Assembly: GCA_017480485.1 (NCBI GenBank)
Contig: JAFVAN010000003.1
Location: 1 to 64,000 of the forward strand
Direction: 5' to 3'
From: Ruminococcus sp.
Lineage (GTDB): Bacteria > Bacillota_A > Clostridia > Oscillospirales > Ruminococcaceae
Length of the DNA: 64,000 nucleotides
Below, in pieces: positions 58,084-64,000 of the stretch (its first letter is position 1; each line of letters begins with the position of its first letter). The notes under the pieces are model-generated. The model did no database searches. It saw nothing but the letters and a program-made list of their open reading frames with translations, and was not told where the DNA came from. The translations under genes were made by a program, and so were the position numbers.

Positions 58084-58479
58084 ATGCTCCCCGACAATGT
58101 AAAAAAGGTTTTCGAGGAAAACCTGTGGTATATTGCCACCGGCGGTGACGAGCCGAACGTTGTTCCCGTTGGCTTCAAGCGGGTGTGCGAGGACGGCAGG
58201 CTTGCCATAGGAGCTGTTCTCCTTGAAACGACTCTTGAAAATATCAAAGCAAACGGCAGGGCCGCAGTAGCCGCCGCAAATCCGCTGACGGGTGAAGCCT
58301 ATCAGATAAAGGGAACGGCAGAGCTTGTGACCGAGGGTGAAGCCTATGAGCATTACAAAAAGCTCACCGAAGACACCTTCAAGGGATCTATGCAGCTCAG
58401 ATGTGCGGTCATTATATCTCCCGAAAGGCTGATAAACGCTTCACCGAACGAGCATAACAAGGAAGAGATCGAAATATAG
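58084..58479 (+). CDS. Pyridoxamine 5'-phosphate oxidase-like FMN-binding protein
   Basis: 131 residues from ATG 58084 (GGAGG upstream), a split-barrel flavin-binding fold. MLPDNVKKVFEENLWYIATGG opens the domain, VNPVPVGF-like NVVPVGFKRV and AAVAAANPLTGEAYQIKGTAEL carry the phosphate- and flavin-binding strands, and the length is typical of small PNPOx-like proteins. These act as flavin reductases or F420/FMN oxidoreductases; here it may feed electrons to the rubredoxin domain downstream. Confidence 0.82.
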   Translation: MLPDNVKKVFEENLWYIATGGDEPNVVPVGFKRVCEDGRLAIGAVLLETTLENIKANGRAAVAAANPLTGEAYQIKGTAELVTEGEAYEHYKKLTEDTFKGSMQLRCAVIISPERLINASPNEHNKEEIEI

Positions 58480-58491
58480 GAGGTCACTACA

Positions 58492-58671
58492 ATGGCAGAA
58501 AAGGAACAGATCTTAGAGGCTATGAAAAAGGCCGGAGAGCCGCTGAACGCTGGCAAGATCGCTGAGCTTACCGGTCTTGACCGCAAGGTCGTTGACAAGG
58601 CTATGGCTGCGATGAAGAAGGACGGCTCTATCGTTTCTCCCGTAAGATGCAAGTGGGAGCCTGCTGAATAG
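58492..58671 (+). CDS. 59-residue winged-helix-like protein
   Basis: Read from the sequence; AGGAGG lies 9 bases before ATG 58492. The protein (MAEKEQILEAMKKAGEPL, then NAGKIAELTGLDRKVVDKAM and AAMKKDGSIVSPVRCKWEPAE, split here) has the helix-turn-helix spacing of a small MarR/ArsR-like wHTH: helix, turn (GLDRKVV), recognition helix, then a beta-hairpin wing (GSIVSPVRCKW) with one Cys. It is 12 bases after the PNPOx-like gene. Probably a DNA-binding regulator, perhaps redox-responsive through Cys; this is inferred. Confidence 0.72.
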   Translation: MAEKEQILEAMKKAGEPLNAGKIAELTGLDRKVVDKAMAAMKKDGSIVSPVRCKWEPAE

Positions 58672-58734
58672 TAAATAATTAAGAAGGCTGTCGGGTTGAC
58701 ATCGGCAGCCTTTGCTGTAACAGGAGGATCTATT

Positions 58735-59676
58735 ATGGAGATCAAAGCAGTAAAATTCAGGACCGACGGATTCTATTCCCAGCCGTTCGTATTCGGCGGT
58801 GAGGAAGGCATGGAAAAATTCGACAAGAATATCCGCTATCGCGGCAGCCTGCAAAACTATCTTATCGACACGGGCGACGAGGTCATTCTTGTTGACACGG
58901 GCCTGCCCGAGGGAACACCCGAGGAGGTACCCGACGAGAACAGTATCCTCTATACAGGTAAGGATATTTGCAGCTATATGGAGGCTTTTGCGGCGCTTGG
59001 CTACAAGCCCGAGCAGGTCACGAAGATACTTCTGACCCACAAGCATAACGACCATTCGGGATGCATCACGCAGTTTTCAAATGCTAAGATATATGTTAAC
59101 CGCGACGAGCTTGGTGCGGCAGAGCTGCAGGGCGTTGATAACCTCGTTCCTGTGGACTATACCGACGGCCCTTATCACAACTTCCCCGAGAGTCAGAGGA
59201 TAGCGGAGGGTATTTACTTCATCAAGGCCAAGGGCCACACCAATGGCAACAGCATTATCATCGTGGAGAACGACGGCCTGTTCTATATGCTCCACGGCGA
59301 TATCACCTACGTTGACGAGGCACTGTATGAAAACAAGCTGTCGGTGGTATTTGATGATAAGGATGCCGCCCGCGAAACACTTGACCGTGTGAGAGAATTT
59401 GTGCGTGATAATCCGACCGTTTACTGCGGCACACATACACCTCAGGGCTATGAGAACCTTGAAGCAAAGCGGGTTATTGATCCGGATGCCCCCGTTCCTA
59501 CCGTTTATGCGGAGGTGAAATTCACGGATAAGCAGGCAACAGGCAAATATGTCTGCTCCATCTGCGGATATATCTATGACCCCGAGGAAAACGACGGCAC
59601 AGCCTTTGAGGACCTGCCCGAGGACTGGAAATGTCCGAGGTGCAAGCAGGGCAAGGATAAGTTCAATCCAGCGTGA
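58735..59676 (+). CDS. Metallo-beta-lactamase-fold hydrolase fused to C-terminal rubredoxin
   Basis: 313 residues. MBL domain (1-265) with full dimetal site: H102-x-H104-x-D106-H107 in THKHNDH, H168 (AKGHT), D189 (LHGDI) and H234 (GTHTP). This is the lactonase/hydrolase type, unlike the HxExDH of flavodiiron proteins. The last ~45 residues are a rubredoxin: C274-x2-C277 ([10 protein letters not shown]) and C300-x2-C303 (CPRC). There is no flavodoxin domain. The combination suggests electron delivery to, or redox control of, the MBL site. ATG 58735 follows GGAGG. Last gene of the operon. Confidence 0.88.
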   Translation: MEIKAVKFRTDGFYSQPFVFGGEEGMEKFDKNIRYRGSLQNYLIDTGDEVILVDTGLPEGTPEEVPDENSILYTGKDICSYMEAFAALGYKPEQVTKILLTHKHNDHSGCITQFSNAKIYVNRDELGAAELQGVDNLVPVDYTDGPYHNFPESQRIAEGIYFIKAKGHTNGNSIIIVENDGLFYMLHGDITYVDEALYENKLSVVFDDKDAARETLDRVREFVRDNPTVYCGTHTPQGYENLEAKRVIDPDAPVPTVYAEVKFTDKQATGKYVCSICGYIYDPEENDGTAFEDLPEDWKCPRCKQGKDKFNPA

Positions 59677-59694
59677 TGATCAAATGACAGAAAA

Positions 59695-59732
59695 GAACAC
59701 CGACAGGCAGCTGCCTATCGGTGTTCTTTTTT
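59695..59732 (+). terminator. Terminator of redox operon
   Basis: GAACACCGACAGGCAG / CTGCCTATCGGTGTTC stem followed by T6. Confidence 0.9.
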
Positions 59733-60567
59733 ATCCGCAAAGCTGAAAGCCCAATACTCCTGCGACGGTCAGGATCCCTCCCAGCACATTGGCCTTCGAG
59801 CAGGCCTCGCGCCTTATGAGCCCGATGACGAACAGAGTCACAAGTATCATTGGCTGTATCAGGGAGTAGTCTGCAAGGCTAATGGCGATGACTGCGTTTT
59901 CCATTATCATTCCTGCGGTGTTCGGTATGCGGGCCAGCACCACGTTCAAGGTGCCTTGGGGCTTTTCGCTGTAGGCCTTGAAGCGCACCCGCGGCAGGCA
60001 GATGAGCGCCACGATCACCAGCCCCGGCAGCAGCAGCATTATCGACGAGGCGTAGCCCGAGAAGCTGCGTATGGTCAGGCCGTAGCCGAACTTAGAGGCA
60101 AGGTAGAGCAGCAGCGGAAGCAGGATGCGTCGGTAGTTTATCTTCTCCGCCTTGTCAGAGCGTACGATCAGCACAAGACCGAGGGCCGCAAGGCAGATGA
60201 AACAGAGCCGCAGGGCCTTTAGGCTCTCGCCCATGAAAACGTCCGAAAAGTAAGAGACGAACAGCGTTACGCCCAGCCAGGCCTTCAGCTCGAAGGCCGA
60301 CATCTCCTTCAGCACCAGCACGCTCATCCTAAATTCCAGCAGCTTGCAGAGGGCAACGAGCGCCACCCCCGCAAAGGCCTGCCAGCTCAGGGAAAAACAG
60401 ATCTTTTGAAAGGGCAGGGTCAGTGCCAGGAACACCGACATGGAGGAGCACATCAGGAAGGTGAAGTCATTGGGCTCGAACCTCGCCTTGGCGGCGGCGT
60501 ATTTGTCACTGAGAGAGCTTATGGTGTAGCAGGTCGTGACTCCCGCCATCAGGGCAAGGGCGTTCAC
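59731..60567 (-). CDS. EamA/DMT-superfamily transporter
   Basis: 278 residues with about ten hydrophobic helices in two inverted halves, the DMT layout: ALMAGVTTCYTISSLSDKYA at the start, FAGVALVALCKLLEFRMSVLVL, LKAWLGVTLFVSYFSDVFMG, LCFICLAALGLVLIV in the first half, and GLVIVALICLPRV, AVIAISLADYSLIQPMILV, GGILTVAGVLGFQL in the second. Starts at GTG 60567, overlapping the Gfo/Idh stop in GTGA. It probably exports or imports the sugar or product processed by the two upstream enzymes. Confidence 0.82.
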   Translation of the reverse strand: MNALALMAGVTTCYTISSLSDKYAAAKARFEPNDFTFLMCSSMSVFLALTLPFQKICFSLSWQAFAGVALVALCKLLEFRMSVLVLKEMSAFELKAWLGVTLFVSYFSDVFMGESLKALRLCFICLAALGLVLIVRSDKAEKINYRRILLPLLLYLASKFGYGLTIRSFSGYASSIMLLLPGLVIVALICLPRVRFKAYSEKPQGTLNVVLARIPNTAGMIMENAVIAISLADYSLIQPMILVTLFVIGLIRREACSKANVLGGILTVAGVLGFQLCG

Positions 60568-61736
60568 CAGCGCACCCTCCAGCGCTCTGCAAGCTTCTCG
60601 GCGGGCTCACTGACAAGGGGCGGCTTTTTGGTCTGCTTCTCGCTGTGGCAGAGCCTTGCGAGGTGCTCCTCGAAGATATTCTCTGCCACGGGTATCTCCG
60701 CCCAGCTGTCGGTCCAGGAGGAAAGATAGGCGGCGTTAGAGATGGACAGGGAATTAAGCCCCTCCTCGCCGGGGGCCAGCAGCGGGGCGCCGTCAAGGAT
60801 GTGGTCTGCGAAGTTATTAAGTATCTCCGGGTGGCCGTCGGGCTCAGGGGCGGTGTATTCCTCGTAGTCGCTCTCGGGCCATACAAAGCCGTTCTTGCAC
60901 TCGGCACAGGTTATGCGCTCGTCCTCCTTGAGACGCCACCATTTGAGCTTGCCGTCCTCCAGGACCAGCTTGCCCTTGGTGCCCGAGATCTCCAGCCTGT
61001 TGGAGCCGGGCGCCTCCCCTGTGGTGGTGATGAAGGTGGCTGTGGCGCCGTTCTCGTACTCGCCGTAGATGGTCACATCGTCCTCAACGCCGATGTCGTG
61101 ATACTTGCCGATGGTGCAGAAGGCGCGGATGCGCTTAGGAAGTCCGAATATCCACTGCCAGAGGTCAAGGTTGTGGGGCGCCTGATTGAGCAGCACTCCG
61201 CCGCCCTCGCCGTTCCAGGTGGCCCGCCAGGAGCCGGAGTCATAGTAGGCCTGAGTGCGGTACCAGTTCGTAACTATCCATACGAGGCGCTTGGTCTCTC
61301 CCAGCTGCCCCGACTTAACTATATCCCTTGCCCTTGCATAGATGGGGTTGGTGCGCTGATTGAACATTATGCCGAAGCATTTGCCGGAGCGCTTGGCAGC
61401 CTCGTTCATCTCCCTCACTTGGCGGGTGTAAACGCCTGCGGGCTTTTCTGTCAGGACGTGCAGGCCCTGCTCAAAGGCCTTGATGGCGATAGTCGGGTGG
61501 TCGTAGTGTGGGACGGCTATCAGCACGGCGTCCACAAGGCCGCTGCCGATGAGTGCCTCGGCGCTGTCGAAGGTCGCTGCGGAGGGCAGCTTTTCCTGCG
61601 CCCTTTTAAGCTTTTCGGGGTCCGTGTCCGCAAAGGCCGTGATCTCGACGCGGGGACACTGGCCGCTCTGCACATAGCCAAGGTGGCCGCTTCCCATATT
61701 TCCCATTCCTATTATCCCAAGTCTGAGCTTATCCAT
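60564..61736 (-). CDS. Gfo/Idh/MocA-family sugar oxidoreductase
   Basis: 390 residues. The N-terminal Rossmann domain has GIIGMGNMGSGHL (about 8-20) for NAD(P), FADTDPEK (about 36-43) and TEKPAG (about 95-100), the Lys of the EKP motif being catalytic. The C-terminal alpha/beta sheet domain begins near 130 (NQRTNPIYARARDIV) and has GSWRATWNGEGGGVLLNQAPHNLDLWQW (about 172-199, quoted in short as GGGVLLNQAPHNLDL), with the catalytic His in APHNLD. It dehydrogenates sugars or inositols. It overlaps the isomerase gene by 8 bases. Confidence 0.9.
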   Translation of the reverse strand: MDKLRLGIIGMGNMGSGHLGYVQSGQCPRVEITAFADTDPEKLKRAQEKLPSAATFDSAEALIGSGLVDAVLIAVPHYDHPTIAIKAFEQGLHVLTEKPAGVYTRQVREMNEAAKRSGKCFGIMFNQRTNPIYARARDIVKSGQLGETKRLVWIVTNWYRTQAYYDSGSWRATWNGEGGGVLLNQAPHNLDLWQWIFGLPKRIRAFCTIGKYHDIGVEDDVTIYGEYENGATATFITTTGEAPGSNRLEISGTKGKLVLEDGKLKWWRLKEDERITCAECKNGFVWPESDYEEYTAPEPDGHPEILNNFADHILDGAPLLAPGEEGLNSLSISNAAYLSSWTDSWAEIPVAENIFEEHLARLCHSEKQTKKPPLVSEPAEKLAERWRVRW

Positions 61737-62550
61737 TCTGTTGTCCTCCTAAAATATCTTTGAGCGCGTCCACCGCCGCCGTGAAGGCCGTGCGGGAGTC
61801 GGGGTAGGTGTAGAGCATTTTTGTTTTCTGTTCTGCCTCCAGCTTGTCAAAGCCCTCGAACACCGACAGGTGGGGCTCCACCGTCAGTACCTCTCCGTGG
61901 AATTCCGAGATGAGCCATGGCAGCTGTCCGGCCCCCTTGCCCGCAGGCACCACGGACCCATCAGGCAGCGCGTCCTTGATGTGCATATATTCAACGAAGG
62001 GCGCCAGCAGCCGCCAGGCTGCTTTCGTGTCCTGCCCGCACTGGATGAAGTTTGCGGGGTCGAAGATCGCCTTTAGCTGCGGCAGGGCCTGATGGATCTG
62101 TAGGCACTTGTCGGCCTTGTCGCCGTAGATGCCCTTTTCGTTCTCGTGGCAGAGAACTATGCCCGTGCCCCGCGCGGCGGTAAGGAACTGCTCCAAGCGC
62201 TCAAGAACGGGGTAGATGCTTGTAGTGCCGTAGAAGCTGAATAGCCTGATGTGCCGGGTGCCAAGGATATCTGCAAGCTCAAGGCAGCGCTTGAACTTGT
62301 CAAGGTGGGGCTCAAAGGGCTCCATGATGCCGATCTTTCCGAAGGGAGAGCCCACGGACCATACCGATATGCCTGCATCGTCAAGCTGCCTGCGGAACTC
62401 GCGGGCCTCGTCCTTCGACAGATCAACAACGTTTTTTCCGTTGACCCCTCGTATCTCCAAAAGAGCAACTCTGTTTTCCTGCATGGCGGCGATCTGTCCC
62501 GAAAGGTCGCCTGCCGCCTCGTCGGCGAATGCTGCAAGTTTGAAACTCAT
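61729..62550 (-). CDS. Sugar phosphate isomerase/epimerase-like TIM barrel (AP endonuclease 2 family)
   Basis: 273 residues from ATG 62550, with GGAGG upstream. Metal-site residues follow the family's order: Glu in ALLEIRGVNGK (about 31-41), His in CHENEKG (about 135-141; HEN), Asp in AIFDPANFIQCG (about 160-171), His in YMHIKDALPDG (about 193-203; HIKD) and Glu in PWLISEFHGEV-like EF. It is similar to IolE/IolI/xylose-isomerase-like enzymes. With the Gfo/Idh enzyme and transporter it forms a short catabolic pathway controlled by the divergent AraC-type regulator. Confidence 0.88.
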   Translation of the reverse strand: MSFKLAAFADEAAGDLSGQIAAMQENRVALLEIRGVNGKNVVDLSKDEAREFRRQLDDAGISVWSVGSPFGKIGIMEPFEPHLDKFKRCLELADILGTRHIRLFSFYGTTSIYPVLERLEQFLTAARGTGIVLCHENEKGIYGDKADKCLQIHQALPQLKAIFDPANFIQCGQDTKAAWRLLAPFVEYMHIKDALPDGSVVPAGKGAGQLPWLISEFHGEVLTVEPHLSVFEGFDKLEAEQKTKMLYTYPDSRTAFTAAVDALKDILGGQQNG

Positions 62551-62581
62551 ATTGATTACCTCCAAGCTTTTTGTTGAGTAT

Positions 62582-62610
62582 ATGATATCACAGAATGATT
62601 TGCATTACAA
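62582..62610 (-). promoter_or_regulatory. Promoter of sugar operon
   Basis: Minus strand TTGTAA (62610-62605), 17-base spacer and TATCAT (62587-62582) with TGTGA context. Weak boxes suggest the need for an activator. Confidence 0.6.
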
Positions 62611-62632
62611 TTTCAAAATCAAGCAAAAGATA

Positions 62633-62661
62633 TTGCAATTTCGCGCATGATGTGCTATGAT
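62633..62661 (+). promoter_or_regulatory. Promoter of AraC-type regulator gene
   Basis: TTGCAA (62633-62638), 17-base spacer and TATGAT (62656-62661) with TGTGC. TTGCA...AATTTC elements near 62600-62616 and 62633-62641 lie between the two divergent promoters and are candidate regulator sites. Confidence 0.55.
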
Positions 62662-62682
62662 AATGGAAAGGAGGGGGAGAGC

Positions 62683-63477
62683 ATGGACTTTTTGAGAGAA
62701 ATTGACAGGGACGGCTTGTACATCCGCCACGCAATAGACGAGGCGCCTGACAACAGGGGCAGGGACTTTCACATCCACGACAGGTGCGAGGTGTTCTATT
62801 TTATTTCGGGGAACGCCTGTTATCTTGTTGAGGGCTCGTCCTATCCGCTGGAGCGCGGCAGCCTGCTTCTAATGCGCCCGGGAGAGGCCCACTGTATTCG
62901 CTTTTTGAGTGCGGAGAGGTACGAGCGCTATGCGGTAAACTTTCCCCTTTCGCTGTTCGATAGCTTTGACCCCGAGCGGCGGCTGATGAAGCCCTACACA
63001 GCCCGCCCCTTAGGCAGACAGAACCTGTATTACCTGCCCGACCTTGAAGGCACTTTGCGGGAGCTGTGCTATTACGAGGGCGACGATTACGGCAGGATGC
63101 TGCTGTTCACCACAAGGCTCTCGGGTCTGATGGATAGGCTGGGGCAGCTCACCGACCACAAGCCGACAGCCGAACCCACCCTCTCCGAATATATTGTCAG
63201 ATACGTCAACGATATGCTGTGGGAGGATATCTCAGTTGAGCTGCTGGCGGAGCATTTCTTTTTGAGCACCTCGCAGTTTTCGCGGCTTTTCAAGGAGGCA
63301 ACGGGCGCCTCGCCTTGGGCATACGTTACCGCAAAGCGGCTGGTCAGGGCGAGAGAGCTTTTGCAGGGCGGCGAGAGCGCAAAAAAAGCCGCAGAGGACT
63401 GCGGCTTCAAGGACTATTCGGTTTTCTACAAGGCCTTTGTCAAGCGCTTCGGGGAGAAGCCCAGCAGCGCCCTTTGA
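62683..63477 (+). CDS. AraC family transcriptional regulator
   Basis: 264 residues from ATG 62683 (GGAGGGGGAG upstream). The N-terminal cupin-like sugar-sensing domain (about 20-125) contains FHIHDRCEVFYFISG and SLLLMRPGEAHCIRF. The C-terminal double helix-turn-helix (about 165-264) has ISVELLAEHFFLSTSQFSRLFKEATG (first HTH, quoted in part as FFLSTSQFSRLFK) and AAEDCGFKDYSVFYKAFVKRFG-like second part. Divergent from the sugar operon, so it is probably its activator. Ligand unknown. Confidence 0.9.
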   Translation: MDFLREIDRDGLYIRHAIDEAPDNRGRDFHIHDRCEVFYFISGNACYLVEGSSYPLERGSLLLMRPGEAHCIRFLSAERYERYAVNFPLSLFDSFDPERRLMKPYTARPLGRQNLYYLPDLEGTLRELCYYEGDDYGRMLLFTTRLSGLMDRLGQLTDHKPTAEPTLSEYIVRYVNDMLWEDISVELLAEHFFLSTSQFSRLFKEATGASPWAYVTAKRLVRARELLQGGESAKKAAEDCGFKDYSVFYKAFVKRFGEKPSSAL

Positions 63478-63492
63478 GGCAGGCTTCAAGTA

Positions 63493-64000
63493 TTATTTTG
63501 TTCCTTCAAATACTACCCGTTCGTTATACGCCTTGATGAGCTTGGGGTCGGTGAGCTCAATTTTTTTGCAGCATTGGGTAAATATACCGGCCGTATTTGT
63601 ATTTGCCGATATGTGAAAGCTGCTGAGGTCTAAAGGACCTGCATCGTACCCATAAAACATCAGGGATATGTCAGTGACCTTGGAGAGATCAAATCCGCTA
63701 AGATCAAGGCAGGGAACATAACATTCCGAAAACATATTGCTCATATTTACACAGCTTGAGGTATCAAGTCCGCTGAGGTCCAGTGCCTTTGCCCTATAGC
63801 CTGAGAACATACCTGACATATATAATACATTTGAAGTGTCGAAGCCGCTGATATCGAGCTCCTTTGCTCTGCAATCGTCAAACATATAAGACATATCGGT
63901 CACCTTTGAGGTGTCGAAGCTGTCAAGCATGAGCTTTTCGGCCCTGCAGGTGCTGAACATCCCCCACATATCGGTCACGTTGGATGTATCGAAGCTGCGC
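63493..64000 (-). CDS. BspA/DUF285-type repeat surface protein, 5' end outside window
   Basis: The last 169 residues are visible on the minus strand, ending at a stop near 63493; upstream codons (RSFDTSNVTDMWGMF) remain open at 64000, so the start is missing. It contains about five 24-residue DUF285 repeats of the form 'FDTSxVTDMSYMFxxCxAxxLDLSG' (e.g. FDTSKVTDMSYMF, LDTSSCVNMSNMF, FDLSKVTDISLMF). This is the BspA-like leucine-rich-repeat pattern of bacterial surface adhesins. A secretion signal should lie beyond the window. The final ~40 residues (CCKKIELTDPKLIKAYN) form a cap. Confidence 0.85.
   Translation of the reverse strand, partial: RSFDTSNVTDMWGMFSTCRAEKLMLDSFDTSKVTDMSYMFDDCRAKELDISGFDTSNVLYMSGMFSGYRAKALDLSGLDTSSCVNMSNMFSECYVPCLDLSGFDLSKVTDISLMFYGYDAGPLDLSSFHISANTNTAGIFTQCCKKIELTDPKLIKAYNERVVFEGTK

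Overview
The window looks like the chromosome of an anaerobic, gut- or rumen-type Clostridia, most likely Ruminococcus or a close Oscillospiraceae relative. Reasons: GC-rich low-GC-phylum gene content, AGGAGG ribosome sites, HydF ([FeFe]-hydrogenase maturation), the electron-bifurcating NfnAB pair, pyruvate formate-lyase activase, a GH5 cellulase lipoprotein, a Cthe_2159-type carbohydrate-binding lipoprotein and a BspA/DUF285 surface protein. I see no rRNA, tRNA, CRISPR array, IS element or intact prophage. Species is inferred, not proven.

Layout. 1-543: edge-truncated ATC-hydrolase-like gene. 699-7066: orphan OmpR-type regulator, divergent from an operon of ECF sigma factor, membrane partner, lipoprotein and a three-gene ABC exporter. 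7215-12784: three tandem secreted paralogues with Ig-like, Fn3, wall-binding and transglutaminase-like domains. 13075-18426: SDR dehydrogenase, NfnA, NfnB, MFS transporter and a kinase-fold phosphotransferase. 18489-25807: DUF3789 microprotein, ApbE flavinyltransferase, NusG-II protein, Gx transporter, NlpC/P60 hydrolase, PflA, methyltransferase, HydF and a frameshifted SHOCT membrane protein. 25911-28407: second ECF sigma and membrane partner. 28515-31013: HD hydrolase and Rpe, converging on a lipoprotein and an AT-rich metzincin gene. 31185-35139: MtnA, PNP and an ABC-F ATPase. 35446-41574: GH5 cellulase, a CheY / repeat-CheX pair, and a third ECF sigma with an 818-residue repeat-bearing partner. 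41659-44843: carbohydrate-binding lipoprotein, a stranded phage-capsid/JAB chimera with a 46-residue partner, and a surface protein. 44922-49550: Fe-S protein and Crp/Fnr regulator sharing a divergent promoter, then phosphatase, glycerate kinase and aldo/keto reductase. 49563-55038: divergent c-di-GMP phosphodiesterase and hybrid histidine kinase. 55170-59676: methyltransferase/membrane-protein operon, TetR regulator and a redox-defence operon ending in an MBL-rubredoxin fusion. 59731-63477: sugar operon (EamA, Gfo/Idh, TIM-barrel isomerase) with its AraC regulator. 63493-64000: start-truncated DUF285 protein.

Common themes: many secreted or lipid-anchored proteins controlled by ECF sigma/membrane-partner pairs; anaerobic electron flow (Nfn, ApbE set, HydF, PflA, rubredoxin); and second-messenger/phosphorelay control. 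Promoters are unusually readable: most have a 17-bp spacer and an extended -10 TGTGNTATAAT. Three copies of a dispersed intergenic repeat sit, always in the same polarity, just upstream of such promoters. The best candidates for new biology are the CheX-type phosphatase with exact 29-residue N-terminal repeats beside its CheY, the phage-capsid/JAB toxin-like chimera with its small partner gene, the Crp/Fnr divergent switch, and the promoter-linked repeat family.
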